From assembly GCA_013141075.1 (NCBI GenBank), contig JABFRQ010000006.1, forward strand, positions 62,001-126,000: 64,000 nucleotides of DNA, read 5' to 3'. Of the stretch, positions 27,409 through 38,396 are shown piece by piece. Both the position numbers and the translations under genes were made by a program. The stretch comes from Methylotenera sp. Lineage in GTDB: Bacteria > Pseudomonadota > Gammaproteobacteria > Burkholderiales > Methylophilaceae. Within the stretch, counting starts at the first letter, position 1. Every line of letters begins with the position of its first letter. A model generated the notes under the pieces. The model did no database searches. It worked only from the letters and a program-made list of their open reading frames with translations, and was not told where the DNA came from.

Positions 27409-28206
27409 ATGCTAATAGACACACATTGTCACCTAGATGCCGCCGAATTTGATGCTGACCGAGACAATATTGCTACGTTAGCTTTGCAACAAGGCATTTC
27501 AAACATCGTAATACCCGCTGTGGCACGCAATAATTTTGATGCTGTCATTCAGGTATGTAATCAACATAAACATTGCGCCTATGCGCTTGGAATTCATCCT
27601 ATGTACGTGGATGATGCGGCATCGAGTGACCTAGAAACGTTAAAAACTTACGTGGCAGAAAATAACCCTGTGGCAATAGGTGAAATTGGTCTTGACTACT
27701 TTTTGACTAAAGAAAACATCAGCAAGCAAACCTACTTTTTTACTGAACAATTAAAAATTGCCAAGCAACACAATTTGCCAGTGATTTTGCATGTGCGCAA
27801 CGCGATTGACGATATTTTAAAACAGTTACGCAGTTATGAAATTCACGGCGGCATTGCGCATGCATTTAATGGCAGTTTTCAGCAGGCCGAGCAATTCATT
27901 GCACTTGACTTTAAATTAGGCTTTGGTGGCGCGATGACTTATAGTCGCGCGTTAAAAATTCGCGAGCTTGCTAAAACGCTACCTTTAGAAGCGATCGTTT
28001 TAGAAACTGATTCACCAGATATTCCACCTGAATGGGTAGGTTCTCAAGGTAGAAATACCCCGCTGGAACTGAGCAAAATCGCACAAGTTTTAGCCGATTT
28101 AAGGCAAGTAAATGTGGCGCAAGTGCTTGATATTACTAGCGCCAACGCACTAAATGTTTTGCCAAAATTAGCTCACTTATGCACACCAGCTAAAGTATTA
28201 CTTTAA
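27409..28206 (+). CDS. TatD family metal-dependent hydrolase/DNase
   Basis: A 265-residue TIM-barrel hydrolase. The two-metal site is visible in MLIDTHCHLD (residues 1-10), GEIGLDYF, VILHVRNA, HGGIAHAFNGS and LETDSPDIPPEWVG. Members act as 3'-5' DNases (TatD, YcfH, YjjV group). The shorter distance and PEW.G ending point to the YjjV-like branch, but I do not assign a symbol. It is probably transcribed alone or from ribD read-through. Confidence 0.88.
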   Translation: MLIDTHCHLDAAEFDADRDNIATLALQQGISNIVIPAVARNNFDAVIQVCNQHKHCAYALGIHPMYVDDAASSDLETLKTYVAENNPVAIGEIGLDYFLTKENISKQTYFFTEQLKIAKQHNLPVILHVRNAIDDILKQLRSYEIHGGIAHAFNGSFQQAEQFIALDFKLGFGGAMTYSRALKIRELAKTLPLEAIVLETDSPDIPPEWVGSQGRNTPLELSKIAQVLADLRQVNVAQVLDITSANALNVLPKLAHLCTPAKVLL

Positions 28207-28219
28207 GTGTTGGAAAAAA

Positions 28220-28233
28220 TTGATATAAATCAA
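28220..28233. promoter_or_regulatory. Perfect FNR/ANR-type box
   Basis: TTGATATAAATCAA matches the FNR/CRP-family consensus TTGAT-N4-ATCAA at every fixed position. It lies just after the TatD-like gene stop and 250 bases ahead of mtnA. The distance is long for direct control of mtnA, so the target is unclear. Confidence 0.5.
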
Positions 28234-28339
28234 CAGCCGTTATTTAACTTATTGATTTTAAACGGTAAATTTTTAGTTCATTTTTTAAGCGTTTTGAAAA
28301 AAGCCTTTAAAACTGGTAAGTTACACTTTTAAGTCACAA

Positions 28340-28370
28340 TTATTCACAGAGTTATCCACAGATATTGTGG
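28340..28370. other. DnaA-box cluster in AT-rich DNA
   Basis: TTATTCACA (28340-28348) and TTATCCACA (28352-28360) both match TTATNCACA exactly, in the same direction and 12 bases apart. A weaker reverse copy starts at TGTGG (28366). Very AT-rich DNA follows (to about 28480). Apart from the FNR-type box, 28207-28483 holds no gene. This may be a DnaA-binding site. Confidence 0.5.
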
Positions 28371-28483
28371 AAAGTATTTTGCACTTTAGGGAACTTTTTT
28401 AAAGTCAACTTTTTTATTATTTATTTTTCACCAAAATTGCAAATAGTTTTGCAGAAATTCCAATTTTTTATGTTAGCAAACTT

Positions 28484-29557
28484 ATGTTAATCAACCAGCA
28501 AGTATTCCGTACAATTTGGCCAACTGAGGTCATTGGTTCAGCTGTTAACAGCATTGCGATTATTGACCAAACAAAATTGCCGCATGTGTTTGAGATTGTG
28601 CAAATTGAAAATTTAGCGCAAATGGTTCACGCTATTAAAACCATGCAAGTGCGTGGCGCGCCTTTAATTGGCGCTGCTGCGGCTTATGGCATAGCGCTGG
28701 CGATGCAGCAAGAGGCTAGCGATGCGCATTTACAAGCTGCCGCCGCGCAACTTATTCAAAGCCGCCCCACAGCAGTTAATTTAGCATGGTCTGTGAGGCG
28801 CATGGTTGCTTGTTTGCAGGGCATGCCAATTGAAGCGCGTAATTCAGGCGCTTGGCAAGAAGCCGCCAACATTGCCGAAGAAGACGTGGCGCAGAATCAA
28901 GCAATTGGCCAGCATGGCTTAAGCTTAATTAAAAATTTATATCAAAACAAAACGTTAAATATTCTTACGCATTGCAACGCAGGCTGGCTGGCCACGGTGG
29001 ATTTTGGTACAGCGCTAGCGCCCATTTACGCCGCAAACGATGCAGGTTTAAACGTGCATGTGTGGGTAAGCGAAACGCGCCCGCGCAACCAAGGCGCCGC
29101 ACTCACCGCGTGGGAGCTTGCGCAACACGGCGTAAAACACACGGTGATTACCGATAACGCTGGCGGCCATTTAATGCAACAAGGTTTGGTAGATATGGTG
29201 ATTGTGGGCGCAGACCGCGTGACGAGCACAGGTGACGTGTGCAATAAAATTGGCACTTATTTAAAAGCGCTGGCCGCGTTTGATAACAACATACCGTTTT
29301 ATGCCGCCGTGCCAACGCCCACGATTGATTGGCAAATAAGCCATTATCAAGCAATTGAAATTGAAGAACGCCACGGTGATGAAGTAGCCTATTTACAAGG
29401 CTTGGCGGCAGATGGCAGCGTGCAAAATGTGCGCGTAATTCCTAACGAAAGTAAAACTGCCAACCCTGCGTTTGATGTCACGCCAGCAAGGCTGGTGACG
29501 GGGATTATTACCGAAAAAGGCGTATTTGCACCAAATGTGCTTAAAAATTGCAAATAA
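28484..29557 (+). CDS. mtnA: S-methyl-5-thioribose-1-phosphate / 5-deoxyribose-1-phosphate isomerase
   Basis: A 357-residue aldose-ketose isomerase of the eIF2B-like fold. The catalytic cysteine is C164 in LTHCNAGWLATVDFGTALAPIY and the aspartate D244 in IVGADRVTSTGD, each four positions later than in the B. subtilis enzyme. The phosphate-binding RGAPLIGAAAAYG is at about residues 57-69. It turns methylthioribose 1-phosphate (or 5-deoxyribose 1-phosphate) into the ribulose form. No other Met-salvage gene (mtnB, C, D, K) is in the window; a FucA-like aldolase gene follows instead, which suggests the DHAP shunt. Confidence 0.92.
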   Translation: MLINQQVFRTIWPTEVIGSAVNSIAIIDQTKLPHVFEIVQIENLAQMVHAIKTMQVRGAPLIGAAAAYGIALAMQQEASDAHLQAAAAQLIQSRPTAVNLAWSVRRMVACLQGMPIEARNSGAWQEAANIAEEDVAQNQAIGQHGLSLIKNLYQNKTLNILTHCNAGWLATVDFGTALAPIYAANDAGLNVHVWVSETRPRNQGAALTAWELAQHGVKHTVITDNAGGHLMQQGLVDMVIVGADRVTSTGDVCNKIGTYLKALAAFDNNIPFYAAVPTPTIDWQISHYQAIEIEERHGDEVAYLQGLAADGSVQNVRVIPNESKTANPAFDVTPARLVTGIITEKGVFAPNVLKNCK

Positions 29558-29558
29558 A

Positions 29559-29600
29559 GATGCCCTGCAGACCAGTATCCATGCGGCTCGCAGAGCATCT
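29559..29600. repeat. Family A palindromic repeat
   Basis: GATGCCCTGCAGACCAGTATCCATGCGGCTCGCAGAGCATC-type element: arms GATGCYCTGC/GCAGAGCATC around ACCAGTATCCATGCGG. It begins right after the mtnA stop and might serve as its transcript end. Confidence 0.8.
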
Positions 29601-29649
29601 GTTTCAAAGATGTTGATGCAAAATAAATGACTAAAAACCATCCAAACAC

Positions 29650-29805
29650 TTCACTTTCGTCATTCCCGCGTAATGATTTAAGCAGGCATTTTGCTTAGCA
29701 AAAGCTCGCAAAGCGGGAATCCACTTTTACGCTGTTATTGCGGGTCGAGCCCGCAATCTAGCCCTTGAAATAGATTCTGACCTTCGTCAGAATGACAGTG
29801 ATTAC
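29650..29805. repeat. Two adjacent GTCATTC-type palindromes
   Basis: CGTCATTCCCGC ... GCGGGAATCC (about 29658-29723) is followed by TTGCGGGTCGAGCCCGCAA and TTCTGACCTTCGTCAGAA (about 29737-29797). These are small interspersed palindromes of the same style as those at 52494 and 51536. No gene is visible between mtnA and the aldolase. Confidence 0.7.
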
Positions 29806-29823
29806 GGACTTGAGCTTTAAACT

Positions 29824-30477
29824 ATGCAAAATAAAAGTGAACAACTACTAAAAACCGCCCAAAAGCTCACCGAGCTTGGCCTAAATAAAGGCACTGCGGG
29901 CAATTGCAGCATACGTTTTGGGGATGGCTTTTTAGTCACGCCAAGCGGCATGGCCACAGAAGATATGACGGCAGCTAGTATGGTGCAAATGACTTTTGAC
30001 GGTAGCTTTGAAGAAGGCAAAATCCCAAGTTCAGAATGGCGTTTTCATTGCGATATTTTAAAAAGCCGCCCTGAAATCAACGCCGTCATCCACACCCACA
30101 GCATGTTCGCCACCACGCTGGCGTGCTTGCACAAAGATATTCCGCCGTTTCACTACATGATAGCCGTCACGGGCGCCGATACCATTCGCTGCGCGCCTTA
30201 CGCGCTGTTCGGCACACAAGTGCTTTCTGACCACGCGCTGGCGGCCTTGTACCAAAGCAAAGCCTGCTTGCTGGCTAACCACGGCATGATAGCGCTAGGG
30301 CGAGATTTAGAAGATGCGCTTGCGGTGACAATAGAAGTAGAAAACCTGTGCGAGCAGTATTGGCGTGTGCTTCAAATTTCAAATGGGCAGCTAGGTGAGC
30401 CGCATATTTTAACCGAGGCTGAAATGCGCGAAGTTTTTCAGCAGTTTAAGGGTTATGGCAAGTGGGCGATTGATTAA
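29824..30477 (+). CDS. FucA-like class II aldolase, likely 5-deoxyribulose/methylthioribulose 1-phosphate aldolase
   Basis: A 217-residue class II sugar-phosphate aldolase, very close in layout to E. coli L-fuculose-1-phosphate aldolase. The catalytic base is Glu71 in KIPSSEWRFH; zinc ligands are His90 and His92 in VIHTHS and His153 in LLANHGM; the phosphate loop is LNKGTAGNCSIR. All four metal/base positions are two lower than in FucA. Its position after mtnA suggests that it is the Ald2-type enzyme of the DHAP shunt, splitting the MtnA product into DHAP and acetaldehyde or methylthioacetaldehyde. MtnB dehydratase is a less likely alternative given the SSEWRFH match. The stop overlaps the stop of the convergent membrane gene. 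Confidence 0.82.
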   Translation: MQNKSEQLLKTAQKLTELGLNKGTAGNCSIRFGDGFLVTPSGMATEDMTAASMVQMTFDGSFEEGKIPSSEWRFHCDILKSRPEINAVIHTHSMFATTLACLHKDIPPFHYMIAVTGADTIRCAPYALFGTQVLSDHALAALYQSKACLLANHGMIALGRDLEDALAVTIEVENLCEQYWRVLQISNGQLGEPHILTEAEMREVFQQFKGYGKWAID

Positions 30478-31169
30478 GACGCCTTGATTATAAATTGTAC
30501 TTCTGAGAAATTGTCGGCAATATACTCCAATAACCCGTGAATAAAAATAATCACGCCAGCCATTTCTAGGGTTTCTTCAATAGTAACAAAAGTTAGAAAA
30601 GTTAAATTATTAAAACCATGTAGCTCAGCTTGCCACCCGCCTAGTAATTCCATGCCAATAGCACCTGCGAGGTAAACGCTAGCAGACAATATAAAATTGC
30701 GCCTTACTTTTTTAGGTAGCTGTAACAGAAACTTTAAAAAGTAAAAGCCCAATAAAATTACAACTGCGATGCCTAGAATAACCCAAGAGAAATGAAAGAT
30801 ACTGGCCAGTTCTCCGCCAAATAAACTACGAACAAAATGATTAAGCCGCTCATGAAGCACAATTACTTCATCTAATGACATCAATAAAAACCCGAATGTT
30901 AAAGTTGCCCAATACGAAACATGTGAAGAGGCGCGTTTTTTTTCTAAGAGAGTGATAACTGCAAGAAGTATCAATGCGATTAGTAGCAAGCACATAGAAT
31001 AAAAAGTTGGAAAATTATTTTCTAAGTCTAAGTCAAATAATCCGAGTAACTTGTGCCCCGTATATATTTTTATGGCATAGCCAATTAGGCTCGCAACTAC
31101 TAAAAAAAATGCAATTGCACTTAAGGTAAATGTAATTTTGCGTGGATTCAGCTGCAATTGATTGAGCAT
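30474..31169 (-). CDS. Multi-pass membrane protein, unknown function
   Basis: 231 residues with about six transmembrane helices (for example ITFTLSAIAFFLVVASLIGY, FYSMCLLLIALILLAVITLL, WVILGIAVVILLGFYFL). Conserved-looking acidic and histidine residues lie near helix ends: LDEVIVLHERLNHFV and TIEETLEMAGVIIFIHGLLEY. I do not recognise the family with certainty. Its 3' end overlaps the aldolase stop by four bases in convergent orientation. The gene lies between the intact aldolase tail and a degraded second copy of that tail (31357-31511), so it may have arrived by a duplication or insertion event. Confidence 0.65.
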   Translation of the reverse strand: MLNQLQLNPRKITFTLSAIAFFLVVASLIGYAIKIYTGHKLLGLFDLDLENNFPTFYSMCLLLIALILLAVITLLEKKRASSHVSYWATLTFGFLLMSLDEVIVLHERLNHFVRSLFGGELASIFHFSWVILGIAVVILLGFYFLKFLLQLPKKVRRNFILSASVYLAGAIGMELLGGWQAELHGFNNLTFLTFVTIEETLEMAGVIIFIHGLLEYIADNFSEVQFIIKAS

Positions 31170-31267
31170 GATTTGTTTGCATTGTTGCCATGTTAATGTA
31201 GTAATAACTATAAACGATGACTGTAAACATAACTAGTGCATATGCAATACTTTAATGTGAAACATCT

Positions 31268-31328
31268 GCCCGCATTCTGCCTTACATATAACTCTTCCCA
31301 CAAGCCTTTGGCGCGTTTATCGCGTGCG
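31268..31328 (-). pseudogene. Remnant of the actP 3' end
   Basis: On the minus strand this reads as a diverged copy of the last codons of the acetate permease gene. CCCGCATTCTGCCTTACATA, CTCTTCCCACA and GGCGCGTTTATCGCGTG each have a close match at 32079-32137 in the same direction. It has no start or upstream part. It is one half of the scar described in the findings. Confidence 0.7.
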
Positions 31329-31356
31329 AGTAGTGGACTCCCCCAATTTAGTAAAT

Positions 31357-31511
31357 ATTTAGACGATGGGCTTGCGGTGACGGTGATAGTGAAAAGCCTG
31401 TGCGAGCAGTATTGGCGGGCGTTACAGCTCGGTGAACCGCATATTTTATCTGAGGCAGAAATGCGCGATGTATTTCAGCAATTTAAGGGTTATGGGAAGT
31501 GGGCGATTTAG
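31357..31511 (+). pseudogene. Remnant of the FucA-like aldolase 3' end
   Basis: The plus strand encodes DDGLAVTVIVKSLCEQYWRALQLGEPHI and QQFKGYGKWAI, a diverged copy of the aldolase C-terminus (residues about 161-216), with a four- to five-residue deletion where the intact protein has ISNGQ. The catalytic part is missing, so this cannot be a working enzyme. The track ORF 31236-31511 joins it by chance to the actP-tail remnant read backwards. Its stop overlaps the stop of the next minus-strand gene, just as the intact aldolase overlaps its convergent neighbour. Confidence 0.8.
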
Positions 31512-32032
31512 GTGTTTGGAATAAATAGAGTTAAAATAACTAGCAGGTTAATAGCACCTCCAATTACAATTGCGCCCCAATTCCACTTGCTGAAGTTGGA
31601 ATTTTTGTAGTGAGCCGGTGCAATTTTATTATTGATTTTATTGGCATATATTTGTACTGGGATTACAAATATGAAGGCCAAAGTTGATACAAGAAAGTAA
31701 GGTTCTGGTAAGTGAGTCATTAACATGGTAACAATCCAGCCAATCGCTAACAGGCTGGCAGGAAAGTTACCAGAAATATTTTCTTCTTGTCCAAAACTGT
31801 TAATTTGCGAAAAACATTGATAGCAATAGAAAAAAGCAAAAAAAGCACGCCAAAACGGTGAAATATCTGATGAGAAACGAGTTTTTATACTTAGCCAGTT
31901 TTTATAAAACCAGTAAAGGTCATAAAGGCTAAAGGTACAAACAGACATTACAATAAGCTTTGGTATTGATACCGCAAAAAATGGAGTTGTTGTATCTGGA
32001 TGATTTTCTTTGTTATGGGTAATCTCAGACAT
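31508..32032 (-). CDS. Membrane protein with YWFYKNW motif, unknown function
   Basis: 174 residues with about four transmembrane helices. The first helix is followed by TFSLYDLYWFYKNWLSIKTRF and ISPFWRAFFAFFYCYQCF, a pattern I recall from a widespread family of uncharacterised bacterial membrane proteins. The last helix is WGAIVIGGAINLLVILTLFI. It lies 17 bases downstream of the actP stop on the same strand and may be read through from actP. No function can be assigned. Confidence 0.6.
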   Translation of the reverse strand: MSEITHNKENHPDTTTPFFAVSIPKLIVMSVCTFSLYDLYWFYKNWLSIKTRFSSDISPFWRAFFAFFYCYQCFSQINSFGQEENISGNFPASLLAIGWIVTMLMTHLPEPYFLVSTLAFIFVIPVQIYANKINNKIAPAHYKNSNFSKWNWGAIVIGGAINLLVILTLFIPNT

Positions 32033-32049
32033 AATGTAAGCCTATTAAA

Positions 32050-34047
32050 TTAATGAGATACATCTTCCACATGTAAGCCCGTATTTTGCCTTACATACAG
32101 CTCTTCCCACAGGTCTTCGGCGCGTTTATCGCGTGTAAAAAGTGAGAATAAAATCACCATTAAAAACCCGAGCGGGATAGAAATAATACCTGGATTTTTT
32201 AGCCTAAATAGTGGTTTTTCAAGCCCCATAATGCTGGCGGTTTGAGTTGAAAATTTAGCTAAATCTTCATTGGCTTTGTTGGTCGATTTTTCTAGCTCTG
32301 CAATTTGTTTGTTAATGCCTGCAACCGCCTCTTGGCTGCGGATGCGCATAAGTAACTCTTTTAATTCAGCTATTTTTTGTGGTGCAGAAATCACGGCTTC
32401 TGTTGCAGGTTTTGCGGCTTCACGCTTTTGGCAGATTGTAAAAAATTCACAAATCAACCCTGTGCTTATTGTAGCATCGCTAGCAGCCTTATTCGGTGCG
32501 CCTTCCAGCACGGTTTTTGCATCCGCAATCATCTTTTGTGGGTAAGTCATATTCGGTGAAACCAGCACTAGTAAAATCGCGCTGCCCGCGCCAATCAGCA
32601 TGCCCATCACCACGCCAGTGGTGTTGCATTTTTTCCAGTAAAGCGTGAGGAAAATGGCGGGTAAATTGCTGCTAGCTGCCACCGCAAACGCCATGCCGAC
32701 TAAGTGCGCGACGTTTTGACCTTTGGCTAAAATGCCAATAAAAATCGCCACAATACCCACGCCAATGCTGGCGATGCGCGCCGCTTTCATTTGTTGCGCT
32801 TGGCTGGCGTTGCCGTCTTTAATCACGTTTACGTATAAATCGTGCGCGATTGCGCTAGCGCTTGCTAGCACTAAACCCGCGACTACTGCAACAATGGTCG
32901 CAAACGCAACTGCCGCAACAAATGCCAGCATAAAATTACCGAGCAGCGAGTTTTGCCCGCCGCCCAAATATTGCGCCAATAAAGGCGCTGCCATATTGCC
33001 ACCTTTATCAATACTACCGATGGTTTCTGGCCCTACATGCATCGCCGCGCCAAAGCCTAAAAACAGTGTGAGCACGTAAAAACCGCCAATAATGGCCATC
33101 GCCCACACCACGCTTTTACGCGCGGCTTGCGCGTTTGGCACGGTAAAAAAGCGCATTAAAATGTGCGGCAAACCCGCGGTGCCGAACACCAGCGCCATGC
33201 CTAGGCTGATTTGGTCTATTGGGTCTTTTAAAAACAAACCAGGTTCTAAAAAGCGTTGGCCGAGTTCTTGCGGGCTCATAGTGCTGGCCGCCGCACCCAA
33301 TAATTTCGCCACTTGCGCTTGCACATTTGGGTTATCAACTACCGCTTGCAAAAACGCTGGCAGGCTGAAGCCATAAGGCATCCACACCAATGTGACCAAA
33401 ACCAGCGAGGCAATCACCAATAAAATAGCCTTAACAATTTGCACATAAGTGGTGGCGACCATGCCGCCGAATACAACGTAAGCCAGCATTAACGTGCCGA
33501 CTGCGATGACCGAAACTTCGTAATCGATGCCAATCAATGTTTTAACCAACACGCCACCGCCCACCATTTGTGCGGTAAGGTAAAAAATGCTGACGGTGAT
33601 GGTAGAAATAGCCGCAATAATGCGTGCTTTTTTCGGGTCATTTCTAAACGCTAAAATGTCGCCCAGCGTGTATTTTCCAATGTTGCGGCAGGGTTCGGCA
33701 ATCACCAAAAGCACTGCAATATAACCCATGAGAAAGCCGACGGAATACATAAAACCATCGTAACCATACAGCGATATTAAGCCTGCAATACCCAGAAAAG
33801 ACGCGGCTGACAGGTAATCGCCCGCAATCGCCCAACCGTTTTGCAAGCCAGAAATGGAGTTGCCCGCAGCGTAAAAATCAGCCGTAGATTTTACGCGTTT
33901 GCTGGCGCGCCAAGTAATGTACATTGTGGCCGCAATAATGCTGCTGAATACTAAAAATGTGAGCCAGCGGTATTCACTACTGACTGCACCTTCGGCATGG
34001 GCGAAGGTGCTAAATAACGCTAATAATAATGCAATAAGCTTATTCAT
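32050..34047 (-). CDS. actP: Cation/acetate symporter ActP (sodium:solute symporter family)
   Basis: A 665-residue symporter. It begins with a cleavable-looking signal (LLALFSTFAHA) as ActP does, then the SSS fold with RVKSTADFYAAGNSISGLQNGWAIAGDYLSAASFLG and FGTAGLPHILMRFFTVPNAQAARKSVVWA. It is about 115 residues longer than E. coli ActP. The extra part (about 500-610) is a soluble insert with a helical segment rich in Glu, Lys and Gln (AELKELLMRIRSQ, GINKQIAELEKSTNKANEDL) before the last transmembrane helix. This longer type is known from other Beta- and Gammaproteobacteria. It overlaps the DUF485 gene upstream by four bases. Transport of acetate rather than another short acid is inferred. 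Confidence 0.85.
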   Translation of the reverse strand: MNKLIALLLALFSTFAHAEGAVSSEYRWLTFLVFSSIIAATMYITWRASKRVKSTADFYAAGNSISGLQNGWAIAGDYLSAASFLGIAGLISLYGYDGFMYSVGFLMGYIAVLLVIAEPCRNIGKYTLGDILAFRNDPKKARIIAAISTITVSIFYLTAQMVGGGVLVKTLIGIDYEVSVIAVGTLMLAYVVFGGMVATTYVQIVKAILLVIASLVLVTLVWMPYGFSLPAFLQAVVDNPNVQAQVAKLLGAAASTMSPQELGQRFLEPGLFLKDPIDQISLGMALVFGTAGLPHILMRFFTVPNAQAARKSVVWAMAIIGGFYVLTLFLGFGAAMHVGPETIGSIDKGGNMAAPLLAQYLGGGQNSLLGNFMLAFVAAVAFATIVAVVAGLVLASASAIAHDLYVNVIKDGNASQAQQMKAARIASIGVGIVAIFIGILAKGQNVAHLVGMAFAVAASSNLPAIFLTLYWKKCNTTGVVMGMLIGAGSAILLVLVSPNMTYPQKMIADAKTVLEGAPNKAASDATISTGLICEFFTICQKREAAKPATEAVISAPQKIAELKELLMRIRSQEAVAGINKQIAELEKSTNKANEDLAKFSTQTASIMGLEKPLFRLKNPGIISIPLGFLMVILFSLFTRDKRAEDLWEELYVRQNTGLHVEDVSH

Positions 34048-34370
34048 ATCACGCCTTTAATATTATGTGCATCGTTAATAATGGTTTTGGCGCGAACGTC
34101 AAATTCAGTATTGGCACGCTTGGCGTAAATAACTGCAATAATCCAAGCTACAATAAATTGGCTGAGTGCAAACAGCAAACCGATATTGATTACGCCCCAA
34201 ATTTTTACTTTTAAAATGCTTGGAAAATATGCAGTGCTAATTGGCAAAAGAAAGTAAAAAGCCAATGAAAACAACATCATGCGCCATAAAAATCGGTTTT
34301 TATCTTTGTGCAGTTGTTGAAAGCGCGGGTCAGCCTCAACGGCTTCCCAATGAATGCTTGATTTTGCCAA
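34044..34370 (-). CDS. DUF485 membrane protein (YjcH-like)
   Basis: 108 residues with two transmembrane helices (LFSLAFYFLLPISTAYFP and FALSQFIVAWIIAVIYAKRA). The middle of the protein, including RNRFLWRM-like basic residues before helix 1 and the YAKRANTEFD end, is typical of DUF485. These small proteins are nearly always encoded just before actP and probably help the symporter. The stop/start overlap with actP is four bases. Confidence 0.88.
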   Translation of the reverse strand: MAKSSIHWEAVEADPRFQQLHKDKNRFLWRMMLFSLAFYFLLPISTAYFPSILKVKIWGVINIGLLFALSQFIVAWIIAVIYAKRANTEFDVRAKTIINDAHNIKGVI

Positions 34371-34503
34371 TGTGACTTCCCCCTGATTGTTCGTGCTAAA
34401 AAATCATTGTGTTTGATGGCGATTTTACTGGTGCTTTTGCTGGTTATTGTACTGGCTTTACGGTAAAATTACTCCCCGTCTGCACGAATTTACTTATCTA
34501 TAG

Positions 34504-36193
<1,690 letters not shown>

Positions 36194-36221
36194 GACGAAT
36201 AAAAAATAAAAGGCATTCAAT

Positions 36222-37061
36222 ATGAAATTATGTAACTTCGACGTTGGCCTTGAGCATCCGCTGTTTTTAATCGCAGGGCCATGCGTAATTGAATCTAAAC
36301 AAATGGCGATTGATACCGCAGGTGCACTTAAAGAAATTGCCGCTTCGTTGGGCATTCCATTCATTTATAAATCAAGTTACGATAAAGCCAACCGTAGTTC
36401 AAACAGCACATTTCGCGGCTTTGGTATGGAAGAAGGCTTGCGCATTTTAGATGATGTACGCGCACAAATCGGCGTACCTATTTTGACAGATGTACATACT
36501 GAAGAGCAGGTGCCGCACGTAGCCGCAGTGGTAGATGTGCTGCAAACACCAGCATTTTTATGTCGCCAAACAGATTTTATTACGGCATGTGCAAAATCTG
36601 GCAAGCCTGTGAATATTAAAAAAGGCCAATTTATGGCACCAGGTGATATGCGTAATGTGGTGCAAAAAGCGCGTGAAGCCAATGGCGGCGCAGATAATAT
36701 TATGGTGTGTGAGCGTGGTGTTTCATTCGGCTACAACACGTTGGTTTCAGATATGCGTGGTTTAGCAACAATGCGTGAAACCAATTGCCCTGTGGTGTTT
36801 GATGCGACCCATTCTGTGCAGCAACCAGGTGGGCAGGGCGATAAAAGTGGTGGTCAACGTGAGCATGTGCCAGTGTTGGCGCGGGCTGCAGTGGCGGCTG
36901 GTATTGCAGGGGTATTTATGGAAACACATCCAGACCCATCAAAAGCGTTATCTGATGGACCAAATGCTTGGCCGTTGCATAAAATGCAAGATTTGTTAGC
37001 GGTGTTAGTAGATTTAGATAGATTGGTAAAAAAAGCGGGCTTTATAGAAAGTACGCTCTAA
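36222..37061 (+). CDS. kdsA: 3-deoxy-8-phosphooctulonate synthase (KDO-8-P synthase)
   Basis: A 279-residue TIM-barrel enzyme joining PEP and arabinose 5-phosphate for lipopolysaccharide KDO. Family marks are [47 protein letters not shown] and [22 protein letters not shown]. It lies between pyrG and eno, its usual place in this lineage; PEP for it is made by the neighbouring enolase and by PpsA. Confidence 0.97.
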   Translation: MKLCNFDVGLEHPLFLIAGPCVIESKQMAIDTAGALKEIAASLGIPFIYKSSYDKANRSSNSTFRGFGMEEGLRILDDVRAQIGVPILTDVHTEEQVPHVAAVVDVLQTPAFLCRQTDFITACAKSGKPVNIKKGQFMAPGDMRNVVQKAREANGGADNIMVCERGVSFGYNTLVSDMRGLATMRETNCPVVFDATHSVQQPGGQGDKSGGQREHVPVLARAAVAAGIAGVFMETHPDPSKALSDGPNAWPLHKMQDLLAVLVDLDRLVKKAGFIESTL

Positions 37062-37074
37062 ATAAGAATTTTGA

Positions 37075-38376
<1,302 letters not shown>

Positions 38377-38396
38377 TCGGCATTGAAAGCACTGAT

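Noticed and set aside
28207-28483. Chromosomal replication origin
   Set aside because: Only two clear DnaA boxes, no dnaA/dnaN/gidA neighbours and no change of gene direction; kept only as a DnaA-box finding.
31236-31511. 91-codon ORF as an intact gene
   Set aside because: It is a chance fusion of an actP-tail remnant read in antisense with a truncated aldolase tail; no catalytic residues.
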